Shown here in pieces: positions 1 through 9,056 of a stretch of 64,000 bases of DNA. The translations under genes and the position numbers were made by a program. The stretch is from positions 1 through 64,000 of the forward strand of contig JAIQGK010000020.1 in NCBI GenBank assembly GCA_020072645.1, given 5' to 3'. Position 1 is the stretch's first letter. Each line of letters begins with the position of its first letter. The stretch comes from Terriglobia bacterium. Lineage in GTDB: Bacteria; Acidobacteriota; Terriglobia; Terriglobales; Acidobacteriaceae. The notes under the pieces were generated by a model. It was not told the origin of the DNA and made no database searches. It saw only the letters and a program-made list of their open reading frames with translations.

Positions 1-58
1 TTCCCCGAACCCCAACCCCCTGCTGGAGAACAACGAGGGTGCATTGTGACTCTGTTGA

Positions 59-133
59 CTGTCTCAAATCAGGGGTTCACTATTCACAATCACATCTGTG
101 GGATAAATTTTCTGTCTCACCTCAGGGGTGCAC
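59..133. repeat. Pair of 22-base direct repeats
   Basis: Positions 59-80 and 112-133 match at 19 of 22 bases (ctgtctca, two variable bases, tcaggggt, one variable base, cac). The spacing is 53 bases. The role is unknown; they could be binding sites or a remnant of a duplication. Confidence 0.45.
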
Positions 134-280
134 CTCAAAACCTACGCCAAAGTGGGATGGCCGGGGATACATGGGGAGGGGGTAGGGGAGCCTGAGAGTG
201 TTAACTAGAAAGTAAATTTTGGGAAATTGCCAGAAGTGCCAAAATTGCCAAAGAATCGCCGGGATCGAAGAGCAAAACCT

Positions 281-320
281 ACCACGGAGACACCGAGACA
301 CGGAGTAAACACGGATGGTA
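281..320. repeat. Degenerate acacgga-type repeat
   Basis: The segment contains four related units (accacggaga, caccgagaca, cggagtaaac, acggat) in near 10-base register. The same ccacgga/acactga vocabulary forms both arms of the palindrome at 17881-17955, so this may be a half copy of a dispersed intergenic repeat family. Confidence 0.4.
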
Positions 321-340
321 CTGATCGGAAGATAAGATCG

Positions 341-1816
341 TTACGCTGCCCGAGCGGGCGGATCTTCCAAGCCAGTTGCTGAGAGCGGCGTGCTGATCGA
401 CTCCAGCGATCGCTGCTCAGCGCGGACGCCGATGAAAGCTTCAACCACGGCGGCAGCGATCATGAGAATCGCGCCGGCAAGGTATCCGCGGAAGAGCGCG
501 GTGCGCGAGCCGGTCTGGATGAGCAAGCCGAAGATGAAAGGCGCAGCGACACCGCCGGCGAGCGTTCCGGCAGCATAGAAGACGGCGATGGCAAGGCCTC
601 GGATCTCAAGCGGAAAGATTTCGCTCACAGTGAGGTATGCGGAGCTGGCGGCTGCCGACGCGACGAAGAAAATGATGGTCCAGCAGAGCGCCTGGGTTTG
701 TGCGGTGAGCAGGCCGTGCTGAAAGGCCCATCCGCTGAGAGCGAGCAGGACGCCGGAGAGCGCGTAGGTGATGGTGATCATCTGTCGGCGGCCAACGGTA
801 TCAAACAGGCGGCCGAGCACGAGTGGACCGATGAAGTTTCCCAGCGCGAAAGGGAAAAGATAGAGCCCAACTTTTTGCGCAGGCAGCCCGTAAAACGTGA
901 CCAGCACCAGCGAGTAAGTAAAGAAGATGGCGTTATAGAAAAAAGCCTGCGAGGTCATAAGTGCCATGGCAAGCCATGACCGAGAAGGATGCTGCACGGC
1001 AATGGCGCGCCAGATTTCACGAAATGGAGTATGGCTGCGCGGACGGATGTGGATGCGTGCATCGGGCGCGAGCGGAGGCAGCAGTTCAGGATGATGCGAG
1101 ATGCGGCGCTCGATATCGGTCATGATCTGTTCGGCTTCAGGTTCCCGGCCATGCGTCATGAGCCAGCGCGGGCTTTCAGGAATGGCGTGGCGCAGAAAAA
1201 TTACGATCAGCCCCAGCACCGCGCCGATGGCGAACGCCATCCGCCAGCCAAGGCTGATGGGAACGATGCCGGTATCAAGCAGCGCGATGACGGCAGCCGA
1301 GCCGATGGCAGCGCCGATCCAGAAGCTGGCGTTGATGATGAGATCAACGCGGCCGCGGACGCGCGCGGGGATCAGTTCGTCGATAGCGGAGTTGATGGCG
1401 GAATATTCACCGCCAATGCCCGCGCCGGTAAGCGCACGAAACAACGCGTAAGAAGCGAAGTTCCAGGAGAAAGCCGTGAGCGCAGTGGCGCTGAGATAGA
1501 GCAGCAGAGTGATGGTAAAAAGGCGCTTGCGGCCCAGACGGTCTGTGAGGTAGCCGAAAAAAAGCGCGCCAGTGACTGCGCCGATGAGATAAAAAGTTGC
1601 GCTGGCTCCGATCTGCGCGTCAGAAAGTGCGAGCGTATCCTGGCGCTTGAGTACAGCGCCAACAGCGCCGGCGAGCGTGACTTCAAGTCCGTCGAGCACC
1701 CAGGTGATGCCCAGCGCGATGACGACGAGCCAGTGCCAGCGGCTCCAGGGCAGACGGTCGAGCCGCGCAGGGACGTCACTTACGATGATGGAGCGACTGA
1801 TGGTTTCTGTGGCCAC
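341..1816 (-). CDS. MFS transporter, sugar/metabolite porter type
   Basis: This 491-residue inner-membrane protein has about twelve hydrophobic segments and moves a small solute, probably with protons. TM1 contains LDGLEVT (residues 41-47). The loop after TM2 carries the MFS signature GYLTDRLGRKR (88-98), with GRKR in the cytoplasmic loop. GIGGEYSAINS follows in TM4 and an RVRGR stretch comes after it. The second half repeats the pattern (RLFDTVGRRQ). The length fits the sugar-porter/metabolite:H+ symporter branch. The gene stands alone, divergent from the secreted protein at 1909. The substrate cannot be read from the sequence. Family confidence is high. Confidence 0.88.
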   Translation of the reverse strand: MATETISRSIIVSDVPARLDRLPWSRWHWLVVIALGITWVLDGLEVTLAGAVGAVLKRQDTLALSDAQIGASATFYLIGAVTGALFFGYLTDRLGRKRLFTITLLLYLSATALTAFSWNFASYALFRALTGAGIGGEYSAINSAIDELIPARVRGRVDLIINASFWIGAAIGSAAVIALLDTGIVPISLGWRMAFAIGAVLGLIVIFLRHAIPESPRWLMTHGREPEAEQIMTDIERRISHHPELLPPLAPDARIHIRPRSHTPFREIWRAIAVQHPSRSWLAMALMTSQAFFYNAIFFTYSLVLVTFYGLPAQKVGLYLFPFALGNFIGPLVLGRLFDTVGRRQMITITYALSGVLLALSGWAFQHGLLTAQTQALCWTIIFFVASAAASSAYLTVSEIFPLEIRGLAIAVFYAAGTLAGGVAAPFIFGLLIQTGSRTALFRGYLAGAILMIAAAVVEAFIGVRAEQRSLESISTPLSATGLEDPPARAA

Positions 1817-1908
1817 GCCGATAGGAATGCAGAACGCAAGCCGCAGGATGTCCGGAGAGAGCTGCTATGCTGGTGATCGCAGCCCAAAAAAGGACGGAGA
1901 CAATTTCC

Positions 1909-2424
1909 ATGAAGCATTGCATCTGTACGATTTTTGCCGGATGTGCACTGGCGCTGGCCGCAGGTTCCGCAGCAGCGCAGGCTGGCGCGCACAGCGTTGT
2001 GCCGTCCTCGGGCAAGGCCATGTGCTCCGCGCTGACGCCCGCGGACTTTACCAAAGCCGGAGTGCCGGTGCAGTCGCTAAGCCAGGCGAACCTTGACGGC
2101 AATGATGGCGCATACTGCGTTTACCAGAGCAAGGCCGGTAAGGTGGAGTTTGACATCTTTTTTCTTGCCGGGAAAACACCGCAGGAAATAAGCGGCACAG
2201 AAAAGACCGTGCTGGGCGAGGGCGGCGCCAAATATGAACACCTGAGAGTGCCCGGTGCGGACAATGCGCAGCTCAGTATGGCGCTGCCGGACCAGCCCGC
2301 GTCGGCGGTGATTGTGGTGCGCCGAGGCAAAGCGGTTTTTGACATTATGATTCCCCGCAGCGCAGGCGCGCGCCAGCAACTTCAAGAGCTGGCGCAGATT
2401 GTGCTTGGTCGGTTGAAGCAGTAA
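1909..2424 (+). CDS. Small secreted protein of unknown function
   Basis: The 171-residue product begins with a clear Sec signal peptide (MKHCICTIFAGCALALAAG, then an Ala-rich cleavage region near SAAAQA). The start at 1909 is chosen over an in-frame ATG at 1867 because a purine-rich ribosome site (aggacggaga, 1891-1900) sits about 8 bases upstream and the signal peptide begins exactly there. The mature part has two Cys (CSALTPADF and YCVYQS) that could form a disulfide. It resembles small periplasmic or lipid-binding proteins, but I do not recognise the family. It is divergent from the MFS gene and probably monocistronic. Confidence 0.7.
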   Translation: MKHCICTIFAGCALALAAGSAAAQAGAHSVVPSSGKAMCSALTPADFTKAGVPVQSLSQANLDGNDGAYCVYQSKAGKVEFDIFFLAGKTPQEISGTEKTVLGEGGAKYEHLRVPGADNAQLSMALPDQPASAVIVVRRGKAVFDIMIPRSAGARQQLQELAQIVLGRLKQ

Positions 2425-2475
2425 AGCGCTACGGCATCCGGAAATTAGCAAGCGCACGTTGTAAACAAAGCCCGA

Positions 2476-2664
2476 CTACTTTTTGTCTGCCAGCAAGACG
2501 CCTGCGCTTGCGTAGTCCTCGCGAGTGATCTCAATAAATGTGACGACCACTGCTTCTTTCGCGGCTTTGGCGTCTTCCACCATGGCATCGGTGATGCGAG
2601 CTGCAATCTTGCGCTTCTGTTCGATAGTGCGACCCTTCAACATGGTGACTTGTATCAATGGCAT
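2476..2664 (-). CDS. 4-oxalocrotonate tautomerase family protein
   Basis: This 62-residue protein has the tautomerase-superfamily layout. Starting at the second Met of the open frame gives M-PLIQVTMLKGRT, which places Pro immediately after Met; Pro1 is the catalytic base of this family once Met is removed. An Arg-containing helix follows (EQKRKIAARITDAM), then VVVTFIEI and a basic tail. The upstream in-frame start would bury Pro1, so it is rejected. These enzymes form hexamers or dimers and tautomerise 2-hydroxymuconate-like enols. The physiological substrate is not evident, since no aromatic degradation genes lie nearby. Confidence 0.85.
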   Translation of the reverse strand: MPLIQVTMLKGRTIEQKRKIAARITDAMVEDAKAAKEAVVVTFIEITREDYASAGVLLADKK

Positions 2665-2706
2665 GGCGTGGCTCCTTTGCAACAATCCGGCGGCAATTAT
2701 AAATGC

Positions 2707-2738
2707 AAAAAAGTAAGGGGCCGGAGCTGGCCCCTTAC
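2707..2738 (-). terminator. Intrinsic terminator of the subtilase gene
   Basis: Read on the minus strand, a perfect 10-bp stem (gtaaggggcc pairing with ggccccttac, 6-base loop) is followed directly by six T. It lies 26 bases after the subtilase stop codon and before the tautomerase gene, so it should separate the two transcripts. Confidence 0.85.
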
Positions 2739-2763
2739 AGAGAGAATGATTGGTGATGCTCGG

Positions 2764-5700
2764 TTATTTCACCTTCACTTTTATGCTGTTGGAAAGAGCT
2801 CCATTGAAGTTTGCATCTCCGGTATATTGCGCGCTGATCATGTGTGTTCCTGTTGCCAGAGTAGATGTGGTGAAAGTGGCAGTGCCGTTATTCAACGGAA
2901 TTGCGCCGGAGATCGGTGTGGTTCCATCAAAGAACACTACTGATCCGGTCGCAGTCGCTGGAGTCACAGTCGCCATGAACGTGCCTGGGGCTCCGAGTTT
3001 GAGGCCATCAATATCTTCAGCCTGAACGAGCGTAATTGCGGTATTGGCTTTGCTCACCGTTTGGATCCAGGCAGCAGAGGTGGATGGATTGACGGCGGCA
3101 TCGCCACTGTATTGGGCTGTGATGGAGTGAGTCCCAGCGCCCAGAGCAGGAATGGTAAGCGATACCGTTCCGCCAGTGAGAGTCAGGTTGCCGGAGATCG
3201 GTGTGGAGCCATCAAAGAACACAACCGTTCCCGTGGCCGAAACCGGAGTTACATTGGCGGCGAACGTGAGTGAGTTGCCAAAGACCGATGGATTGGTCCC
3301 GGCGCTCAAACTCAGCAAGGTAACAGAGTTCGCTTTCGGGTTGTTTACGGTCTGCGAGAACGCGGCGGATGTTGAGCCGTTGAAGCTCGCATCGCCGCTG
3401 TATTGTGCGGTGATGGAGTGTATTCCGAAAGACAATTGCGACGTAGTGATGCTGGCAGTTCCGCCAACCAGAGTCACGTCGCCGGAGATGGCATTGTTTC
3501 CGTCAAAGAAGACCACGGTGCCGGTAGCCGAAGTCGGCGTAACATTCGCGGTAAAAGTTAGGGCATCGCCGACCAGAGATGGATTTGCGCCCGTGGTCAA
3601 AGCAACGCTGACGCTGGTGTTGGGTCTGTTGACAGTTTGCGTCAGCGCAGGACTTACAGAAGAGTTCAGTTTGTTGTCGCCCGTGTAACGAGCGGTAATG
3701 GAATGCGTTCCCAGACCCAGATCAGCAATGCTGAATGAAGCGGTGCCGTTGCTTAGGGGAATGCTTCCTGAAATTGTCGCGCCGCCATCAAGGAACTGGA
3801 TAGAGCCATTCCCGGTCGTCGGCGTCAGCGTGGCGTTAAATACCAGGTTATCGCCCAAGGTTGAGGGATTGGAACCGGTGCTTAACGTAACGGCCAGGCT
3901 GCTGGCTGAAGTGCGCAGCAGCACAGGATTGTTTCGTGGATTCTGCAGGACCATGGGCCAATCATTGTTAGCAGCGACAAAAGGAGCGGGAGTCTGCAGC
4001 ATTGTCACAGCTCCCGGGAAGACAGTTGGCGCGGAAAGGCCGTAAGCCACTGCGATGTCGGTTGCGCCATCTTGGTTGAAATCACCAATGGTGGCTGCTG
4101 CGTCGAAATTCGGCTCAAAATTGTTCACCCCGGTGAGCGCCCAGGTTTTCAGGACGCTACCATCAATATGAAAAGCGCGCAATTGAAGGCCGCCAGAATT
4201 GAAATCGTTCAATGGAACTACAATTTCCGGCAAACCGTCACCATCGATATCAGCGATCAATGGCCGCAGGTAGGTGAGGCTGTTCGCCATTGGGAGCGGC
4301 CAGGCGCTGGAGAAAAGGGTGCCGTCGGGATTGAAGATATAAAGTCCGGACCCGTTGGAGACCACTATCTCTTCGTGCCCATCGCGCCTCAGGTCGCCGA
4401 CGGCGACACCAGGGTAGCTGTAAAAACTGCTGTTCGATGCTGAAATGTCCACCGGCCAGCCGGGCCGTTCTGAACCATCGGGCTGGAAAACGTGAATCGC
4501 TGCCTGGGTTCCAAGCGAATCGCTGTGGTTGACAAGAATCGTCTCAAGCTTACCGTTATGGTCGAGATCAGCGGCAGCCATTCCTGCTGGAACGCCTGTG
4601 AGTATTGGCGCATTGAACGGCTTTGCCGTGCCGTCATGATTGAAAAGGCGCAAGGCATAGGTTGTTGTAGTGAGCCCATCTAGCACCAGGATGTCTTTGA
4701 GCCCATCGCCATCAAAATCTCCGGCGATTACCCTTGTTAGGTTGAATGTACCGGACATGAAATTGTTGTCCTGTACCTGAATAGGAAAGCCGCTAGCCTG
4801 TTGTCCGTCTGGTTTCCAGGCAAAAACGTAGGCAAAACGGTTGCTGGGGCTAAAATCCCCGCCCACGGTTATGCTTTCCAGTTGAAAGTCATTATTTAAA
4901 TCTTCGAGCACGATAGGAAAGTTTGAAAGGAAAACGTTGAGACCAGGTGCGAATACATCGAACGTGTTATCCGGATGAAACACGTCGATGACATTGAAAT
5001 CCGCCATGACTGCCTCATCCCCGGGCAAACCATCAAGGTTTCCAGCGGATGGCTGGTGATCGCCGCCAAACTGGTTGAGAACAGCTTTTTGCGAGGAACC
5101 ATCAGGATTTATGATCCATGATGCTCCGGGCGCTGCGCTCTGGGCAGGGTTCTCCGTTACCAGGCGATAGCTTCCGTCAGGATTGAGCGCGGGCACCACG
5201 GGGCATTCAAGACATGGCGTGGTATCAAGGAATACAGGCCAGGCAAACGAGAGTAGATCTGGCTCAAGGTAGATTCGCGTAAAGGCTTGCCCGAATTGAT
5301 TCCCATTCACGGTAAGCAGAATTGAATAGAATCCCGCCTGCGTGATTGCAGAGGTATCCCATGTTGCAAGTTGTGTGTTGGCTAAAGGCAAAAAACCATC
5401 GCCGACGAGAGTGATGCCGCTGGTTTGCCACACGCCATCCGGGCCTGCCCACTGCACCGTAAAACTCTGGAAGTTCGGCACCGCCGCCGTTCCAATGATC
5501 GGAAGCAAAAAGCCTGGTTTATATGTTGACGCTATTGCCGGGGGGCTGGTTATCTGCACGAAAGTCAAAGTGAATTGCGTGCTATCTACAAAGGCGAGTC
5601 CATTGGTATTGAACGCGGTAAGGCGGATGGTATACGTGCCCTGGGACAAGTTGCTGGGATCCAACTGGCCAAGCACTCCGGAAGTAGGCGTGGTGCTGCT

Positions 5701-7404
5701 AAAGAACGGCGTAAAGAAAAATGGCTGTGTCCCGGCCCCATACTCCAGCAAGTAGCTGGCGAAACCTGTTCCTTGTGCCGAGCCTAGAATCGTAATTGGA
5801 TCAATCGGTGTGGCACCGAATTGTATCCCTGTAATCTTGGGCTCCAGGGGATTAACAATGGTGAGGGCCGCTGCCGCGTTGAGCTTACCAGCGCCAAATC
5901 TGGAATCGAAAGGAACGGTGGTATCGGAGATATGAAGGATTTGCCGAACCAGATCGGTGGTATAGGTTGGATTTCCAGACAAAATAAGCGCAACAGTGCC
6001 TGAAACATGGGGCGCAGCCATGCTGGTGCCTGTCATCCGGGTATATCCATCGATTACAGGCTGGCCCTGGAACGTCCCAGCCGCTTGCAGGGAAAGGATG
6101 TCCTCACCGGGAGCTGTCACGTCAATCCTGGGACCAAAGTTTGAAAAGAAGCTGAAATTTCCAAAAGGATCATGAGAAGCCACAGTGATGGCTTCAGGCG
6201 AATTTGCCGGGAAGAAATTCGTTGCATCCTGGCCCGAATTTCCTGCCGCGGCCACAAAAACCGTGCCAAGTCCGGTAGCAAACTGGATTGCTTCTTCAAT
6301 GGACTGTGAACTGCTGTCTGTTCCCCACGACGCATTGATCACGTCCGCGCCATTGCTGGCGGCATAGATGATGGCCGGAGCCAGAGTAAAGTCGAAGCCA
6401 AAGCCGTTGTCGTCCAGCGCTTTCAGCGGCATGATTTTCGAATGCCATGCGACGCCAATCACACCAATGCTGTTATTGCCAAGCGCAGCAATGGTTCCAG
6501 CGACGTGTGTCCCGTGGCCATTGCGGTCACTGGGGTCATTGTTGTTAAAAATGAAATTCCAGCCGCGGACATCGTCCACAAAGCCATTGCCATCGTCATC
6601 AATGAAATTTCCATCCACTTCATTGATGTTTGTCCATATATTGGCCGCAATATCAGGATGGTTATAATCCACACCGGTATCAACCACGGCGACCACTGTG
6701 CCGTCACCTTGTGTCGTGTCCCATGCCGCAGGAGCGTTAATGGCAAACAGACCCCATAGGTCCTGATAAGGTTGTCCCCAGGTGCCGCTAGTCGCAAGGA
6801 ATGGATCGTTAGGTAGCTGGTTGGTAGAAAAGGTGTGGGTTGGTTCGGCGAACTCAACATCTGGGTCTGCCTTTAACCGCTCCAGCGTGCGCGCCTTCTG
6901 TTGCGGAGTCAAGCTGCCCAAATCAAGGAGATATGTGCGCGAAACCTCAGGCAGGGCCTTAGCGTGCGCTACCCGGCGGGCACGAGCCGCGAAATGCTGC
7001 CGGATATTCTCTGCCAGTTGCGCATCCGACCATCCATGCTGCTTTTTTGCCCGAATCATCTGCGGGTAAAGAGGCGTGAGCTGCCGAGCGCCATATCGCC
7101 CCAGGAAGCTGATGATTCGCGGCGTTGCACCTTGGCCGGCGCGAATTTTCATTGGCTGGCCTGCCGCCACATTTGAGAGCTGCCTCTCTGCCTCTGAAGC
7201 CAGCGAAGGTTTGATTTTAACGATGATTTGCCCGCTGGTCGGTGCTGCCGCTCCCGCTACCGCCTGGGCCTGCATACGCCCGGACTGCCCCATCAACAAA
7301 AACAACAAGATTCCTGCGGCAAGGCTGGAACCTCTCAACTTCTTAGAAGTGGCAATAGTGAGGGATGGAAGTGACAAAGGTAGGTTGCAGCCAGAGAATG
7401 GCAT
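2764..7404 (-). CDS. Secreted S8 subtilase with FG-GAP and Ig-like repeats
   Basis: This 1546-residue exported protease starts with a long signal sequence (hydrophobic core about 28-40, AQA site near 46-48) and an inhibitor-like propeptide. The subtilisin triad is complete: Asp242 (VVDTGVD), His297 (NGHGTHVAGT) and Ser461 (GTSMAAPHV), with the oxyanion Asn in AAAGNSG (near 389). After a linker, several calcium-type FG-GAP/VCBS motifs (GDFDGDGLKD, ADIDGDGLPE, GDFNQDGATD) suggest a beta-propeller. Four tandem Big_3_5 Ig-like repeats of about 95 residues follow, each with a VVFFDG/IQFLDG strand and a GTHSITAQYSGD end. It probably acts outside the cell in protein degradation or adhesion. No sorting signal is visible at the C-terminus. 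Confidence 0.9.
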   Translation of the reverse strand: MPFSGCNLPLSLPSLTIATSKKLRGSSLAAGILLFLLMGQSGRMQAQAVAGAAAPTSGQIIVKIKPSLASEAERQLSNVAAGQPMKIRAGQGATPRIISFLGRYGARQLTPLYPQMIRAKKQHGWSDAQLAENIRQHFAARARRVAHAKALPEVSRTYLLDLGSLTPQQKARTLERLKADPDVEFAEPTHTFSTNQLPNDPFLATSGTWGQPYQDLWGLFAINAPAAWDTTQGDGTVVAVVDTGVDYNHPDIAANIWTNINEVDGNFIDDDGNGFVDDVRGWNFIFNNNDPSDRNGHGTHVAGTIAALGNNSIGVIGVAWHSKIMPLKALDDNGFGFDFTLAPAIIYAASNGADVINASWGTDSSSQSIEEAIQFATGLGTVFVAAAGNSGQDATNFFPANSPEAITVASHDPFGNFSFFSNFGPRIDVTAPGEDILSLQAAGTFQGQPVIDGYTRMTGTSMAAPHVSGTVALILSGNPTYTTDLVRQILHISDTTVPFDSRFGAGKLNAAAALTIVNPLEPKITGIQFGATPIDPITILGSAQGTGFASYLLEYGAGTQPFFFTPFFSSTTPTSGVLGQLDPSNLSQGTYTIRLTAFNTNGLAFVDSTQFTLTFVQITSPPAIASTYKPGFLLPIIGTAAVPNFQSFTVQWAGPDGVWQTSGITLVGDGFLPLANTQLATWDTSAITQAGFYSILLTVNGNQFGQAFTRIYLEPDLLSFAWPVFLDTTPCLECPVVPALNPDGSYRLVTENPAQSAAPGASWIINPDGSSQKAVLNQFGGDHQPSAGNLDGLPGDEAVMADFNVIDVFHPDNTFDVFAPGLNVFLSNFPIVLEDLNNDFQLESITVGGDFSPSNRFAYVFAWKPDGQQASGFPIQVQDNNFMSGTFNLTRVIAGDFDGDGLKDILVLDGLTTTTYALRLFNHDGTAKPFNAPILTGVPAGMAAADLDHNGKLETILVNHSDSLGTQAAIHVFQPDGSERPGWPVDISASNSSFYSYPGVAVGDLRRDGHEEIVVSNGSGLYIFNPDGTLFSSAWPLPMANSLTYLRPLIADIDGDGLPEIVVPLNDFNSGGLQLRAFHIDGSVLKTWALTGVNNFEPNFDAAATIGDFNQDGATDIAVAYGLSAPTVFPGAVTMLQTPAPFVAANNDWPMVLQNPRNNPVLLRTSASSLAVTLSTGSNPSTLGDNLVFNATLTPTTGNGSIQFLDGGATISGSIPLSNGTASFSIADLGLGTHSITARYTGDNKLNSSVSPALTQTVNRPNTSVSVALTTGANPSLVGDALTFTANVTPTSATGTVVFFDGNNAISGDVTLVGGTASITTSQLSFGIHSITAQYSGDASFNGSTSAAFSQTVNNPKANSVTLLSLSAGTNPSVFGNSLTFAANVTPVSATGTVVFFDGSTPISGNLTLTGGTVSLTIPALGAGTHSITAQYSGDAAVNPSTSAAWIQTVSKANTAITLVQAEDIDGLKLGAPGTFMATVTPATATGSVVFFDGTTPISGAIPLNNGTATFTTSTLATGTHMISAQYTGDANFNGALSNSIKVKVK

Positions 7405-7624
7405 GAATATACTCTTTTCTATACCGAAAGCAGACAGTATTGAATGGATTAGTGGATAGAGCGGAGCTGATTGTACTTTAAATGAAGATCGTTATGGTAG
7501 TAGATGGATGGAATCAGGCTGTGGAATTATCCATTACTTAAGTGCGGTGTACTAAATCTATAGCTGAAGCCATACTAAACTAGAAGAATGCGGCCAGCCA
7601 AACAATACTTCAGGCCAAAAGCTT

Positions 7625-7652
7625 AGGTGGCAATAAAAATCCATTGCCACCT
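7625..7652 (-). terminator. Putative terminator after ndk
   Basis: A perfect 10-bp inverted repeat (aggtggcaat / attgccacct, 8-base loop) lies 18 bases beyond the ndk stop. The T tract on the minus strand is weak (aagctttt), so termination may be partial or bidirectional. Confidence 0.6.
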
Positions 7653-7669
7653 TTGATGGTCCCTGGATG

Positions 7670-8095
7670 CTAGCGGTTCAATTCGTATCCGGCAAAGAAG
7701 TAGCTGAGCTCGAAACGTGCAGTGTCGTCGGCATCGGAGCCGTGGATAGCGTTATGCTCAATGCTTGATGCCCACTTCTTACGGATCGTGCCTTCTTCGG
7801 CGTTCGCGGGATTGGTGGCTCCCATCAGCTTGCGCAGGTCGGCGATGGCATTATCTTTTTCCAGTGCCAGCACAACAATCGGCCCGCTGGACATGAACGT
7901 GGTCAAGGAATCAAAAAATGGACGGCTGGCGTGCACTGCGTAAAACCCCTCTGCTTGTTGTTTGTTGATTTCCAACATCCGCATGCCAATGATTCGGAAA
8001 CCTTTTTCCTGAAGCATATGGATAATGTCACCCGTGGCGCCTTTGGCTACGGCGTCGGGTTTTACGATGGAAAATGTGCGCTGCAATGTATGCAT
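7670..8095 (-). CDS. ndk: Nucleoside diphosphate kinase
   Basis: This 141-residue enzyme transfers the gamma phosphate of ATP to nucleoside diphosphates through a phosphohistidine. The sequence opens with [12 protein letters not shown], and the active-site His lies in NAIHGSDAD (about residues 114-122). The length matches the family (about 140). It lies 76 bases downstream of sucD on the same strand and is probably co-transcribed. That makes sense, because succinyl-CoA synthetase generates GTP or ATP that Ndk can equilibrate. A hairpin follows the gene. Confidence 0.96.
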   Translation of the reverse strand: MHTLQRTFSIVKPDAVAKGATGDIIHMLQEKGFRIIGMRMLEINKQQAEGFYAVHASRPFFDSLTTFMSSGPIVVLALEKDNAIADLRKLMGATNPANAEEGTIRKKWASSIEHNAIHGSDADDTARFELSYFFAGYELNR

Positions 8096-8171
8096 TCCTG
8101 GTCTTGTGCTCCTGTCAAAATGAATTGCTGATCTTTTCCTTTGCGACCTTCGCGCTCTTTGCGGTGAATCC

Positions 8172-9056
8172 CTAAACTTTTGCGGTGCCGATCCGGTCGA
8201 GCAGCGTCTGCGCCATCATGGCCGGAGACTTGGCCACGGCAATCCCCGCCGCTTCCAGCGCCTTGATCTTGTCTGCCGCGGTGCCTTGTCCGCCGGAAAT
8301 GATTGCGCCCGCGTGACCCATGCGGCGTCCCGGAGGCGCTGTCTGACCGGCGATAAACGAGACCACCGGCTTCTTTACATGTTGTTTCACGTAGGCAGCA
8401 GCGGTTTCTTCCGCGTTGCCGCCAATTTCTCCGATCATGATGATGGCGTGCGTTTCCGGGTCTTCGTTGAACAGCTTGAGCGCGTCCACAAAATTTGTGC
8501 CGATGATGGGATCGCCGCCAATGCCGATCGCCGTCGATTGGCCAATGCTGCGTTGCGTAAGCTGAAAAACGGCTTCGTATGTCAGCGTGCCGGAGCGCGA
8601 AACGATTCCCACGTTTCCTTCTTTATGGATGTGTCCGGGCATAATGCCGACTTTGGCCTTACCGGGAGAAATGATGCCGGGACAGTTTGGCCCAATCAGC
8701 CGCGACTTGCCTTTGATTTTCAGAAACTCATAAGCGCGGACCATGTCCAGAACCGGAATTCCTTCCGTGATAGAAATAATTAATGGGACTTCAGCGTCAA
8801 TCGCTTCCAGCAAAGCGTCGGCGGCAAACTGCGGCGGAACAAAAATAATCGTTGCATTAGCGCCGGTCTTTTCTTTGGCTTCCGCCACTGTATTAAAGAT
8901 AGGCCAGCCTTCATGCGTGGTGCCGCCCTTGCCCGGCGTAACTCCGCCAACAATGTTGGTGCCATAAGCAGCGCAGGTCTTGGCGTGGAACGTGCCTTCA
9001 CGTCCGGTAATTCCCTGGATCATCAGCCGCGTGGATTTATCGACAAGAATCGCCAT
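8172..9056 (-). CDS. sucD: Succinyl-CoA synthetase alpha subunit
   Basis: This 294-residue subunit carries the phosphohistidine of the TCA-cycle enzyme that converts succinyl-CoA plus NDP and phosphate to succinate plus NTP. Visible motifs are the CoA-binding Rossmann start ([13 protein letters not shown]), the SRSGTLTYE segment, [10 protein letters not shown], and the phosphorylated His in [10 protein letters not shown] near the C-terminus. The length equals the family norm. Its ATG overlaps the sucC stop by one base (TAATG), indicating translational coupling. Confidence 0.97.
   Translation of the reverse strand: MAILVDKSTRLMIQGITGREGTFHAKTCAAYGTNIVGGVTPGKGGTTHEGWPIFNTVAEAKEKTGANATIIFVPPQFAADALLEAIDAEVPLIISITEGIPVLDMVRAYEFLKIKGKSRLIGPNCPGIISPGKAKVGIMPGHIHKEGNVGIVSRSGTLTYEAVFQLTQRSIGQSTAIGIGGDPIIGTNFVDALKLFNEDPETHAIIMIGEIGGNAEETAAAYVKQHVKKPVVSFIAGQTAPPGRRMGHAGAIISGGQGTAADKIKALEAAGIAVAKSPAMMAQTLLDRIGTAKV

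Larger units (their letters stand above)
1..340. other. Intergenic region with short repeats, no gene seen
   Basis: No credible gene is visible here. Two 22-base direct repeats (59-80 and 112-133, three mismatches, both containing ctgtctca and tcaggggt) lie 53 bases apart. At 281-320 there is a run of degenerate units of the acacgga type with roughly 10-base spacing. It resembles the repeats seen at 17881-17955 and 40221-40250. The MFS gene on the minus strand ends into this region, but no clear intrinsic terminator was found. Confidence 0.5.

Noticed and set aside
989-1876. Long plus-strand frame of 295 codons
   Set aside because: It is antisense to the MFS gene, has highly charged Arg/Asp-rich composition and no domain; the minus-strand protein has clear transporter motifs.
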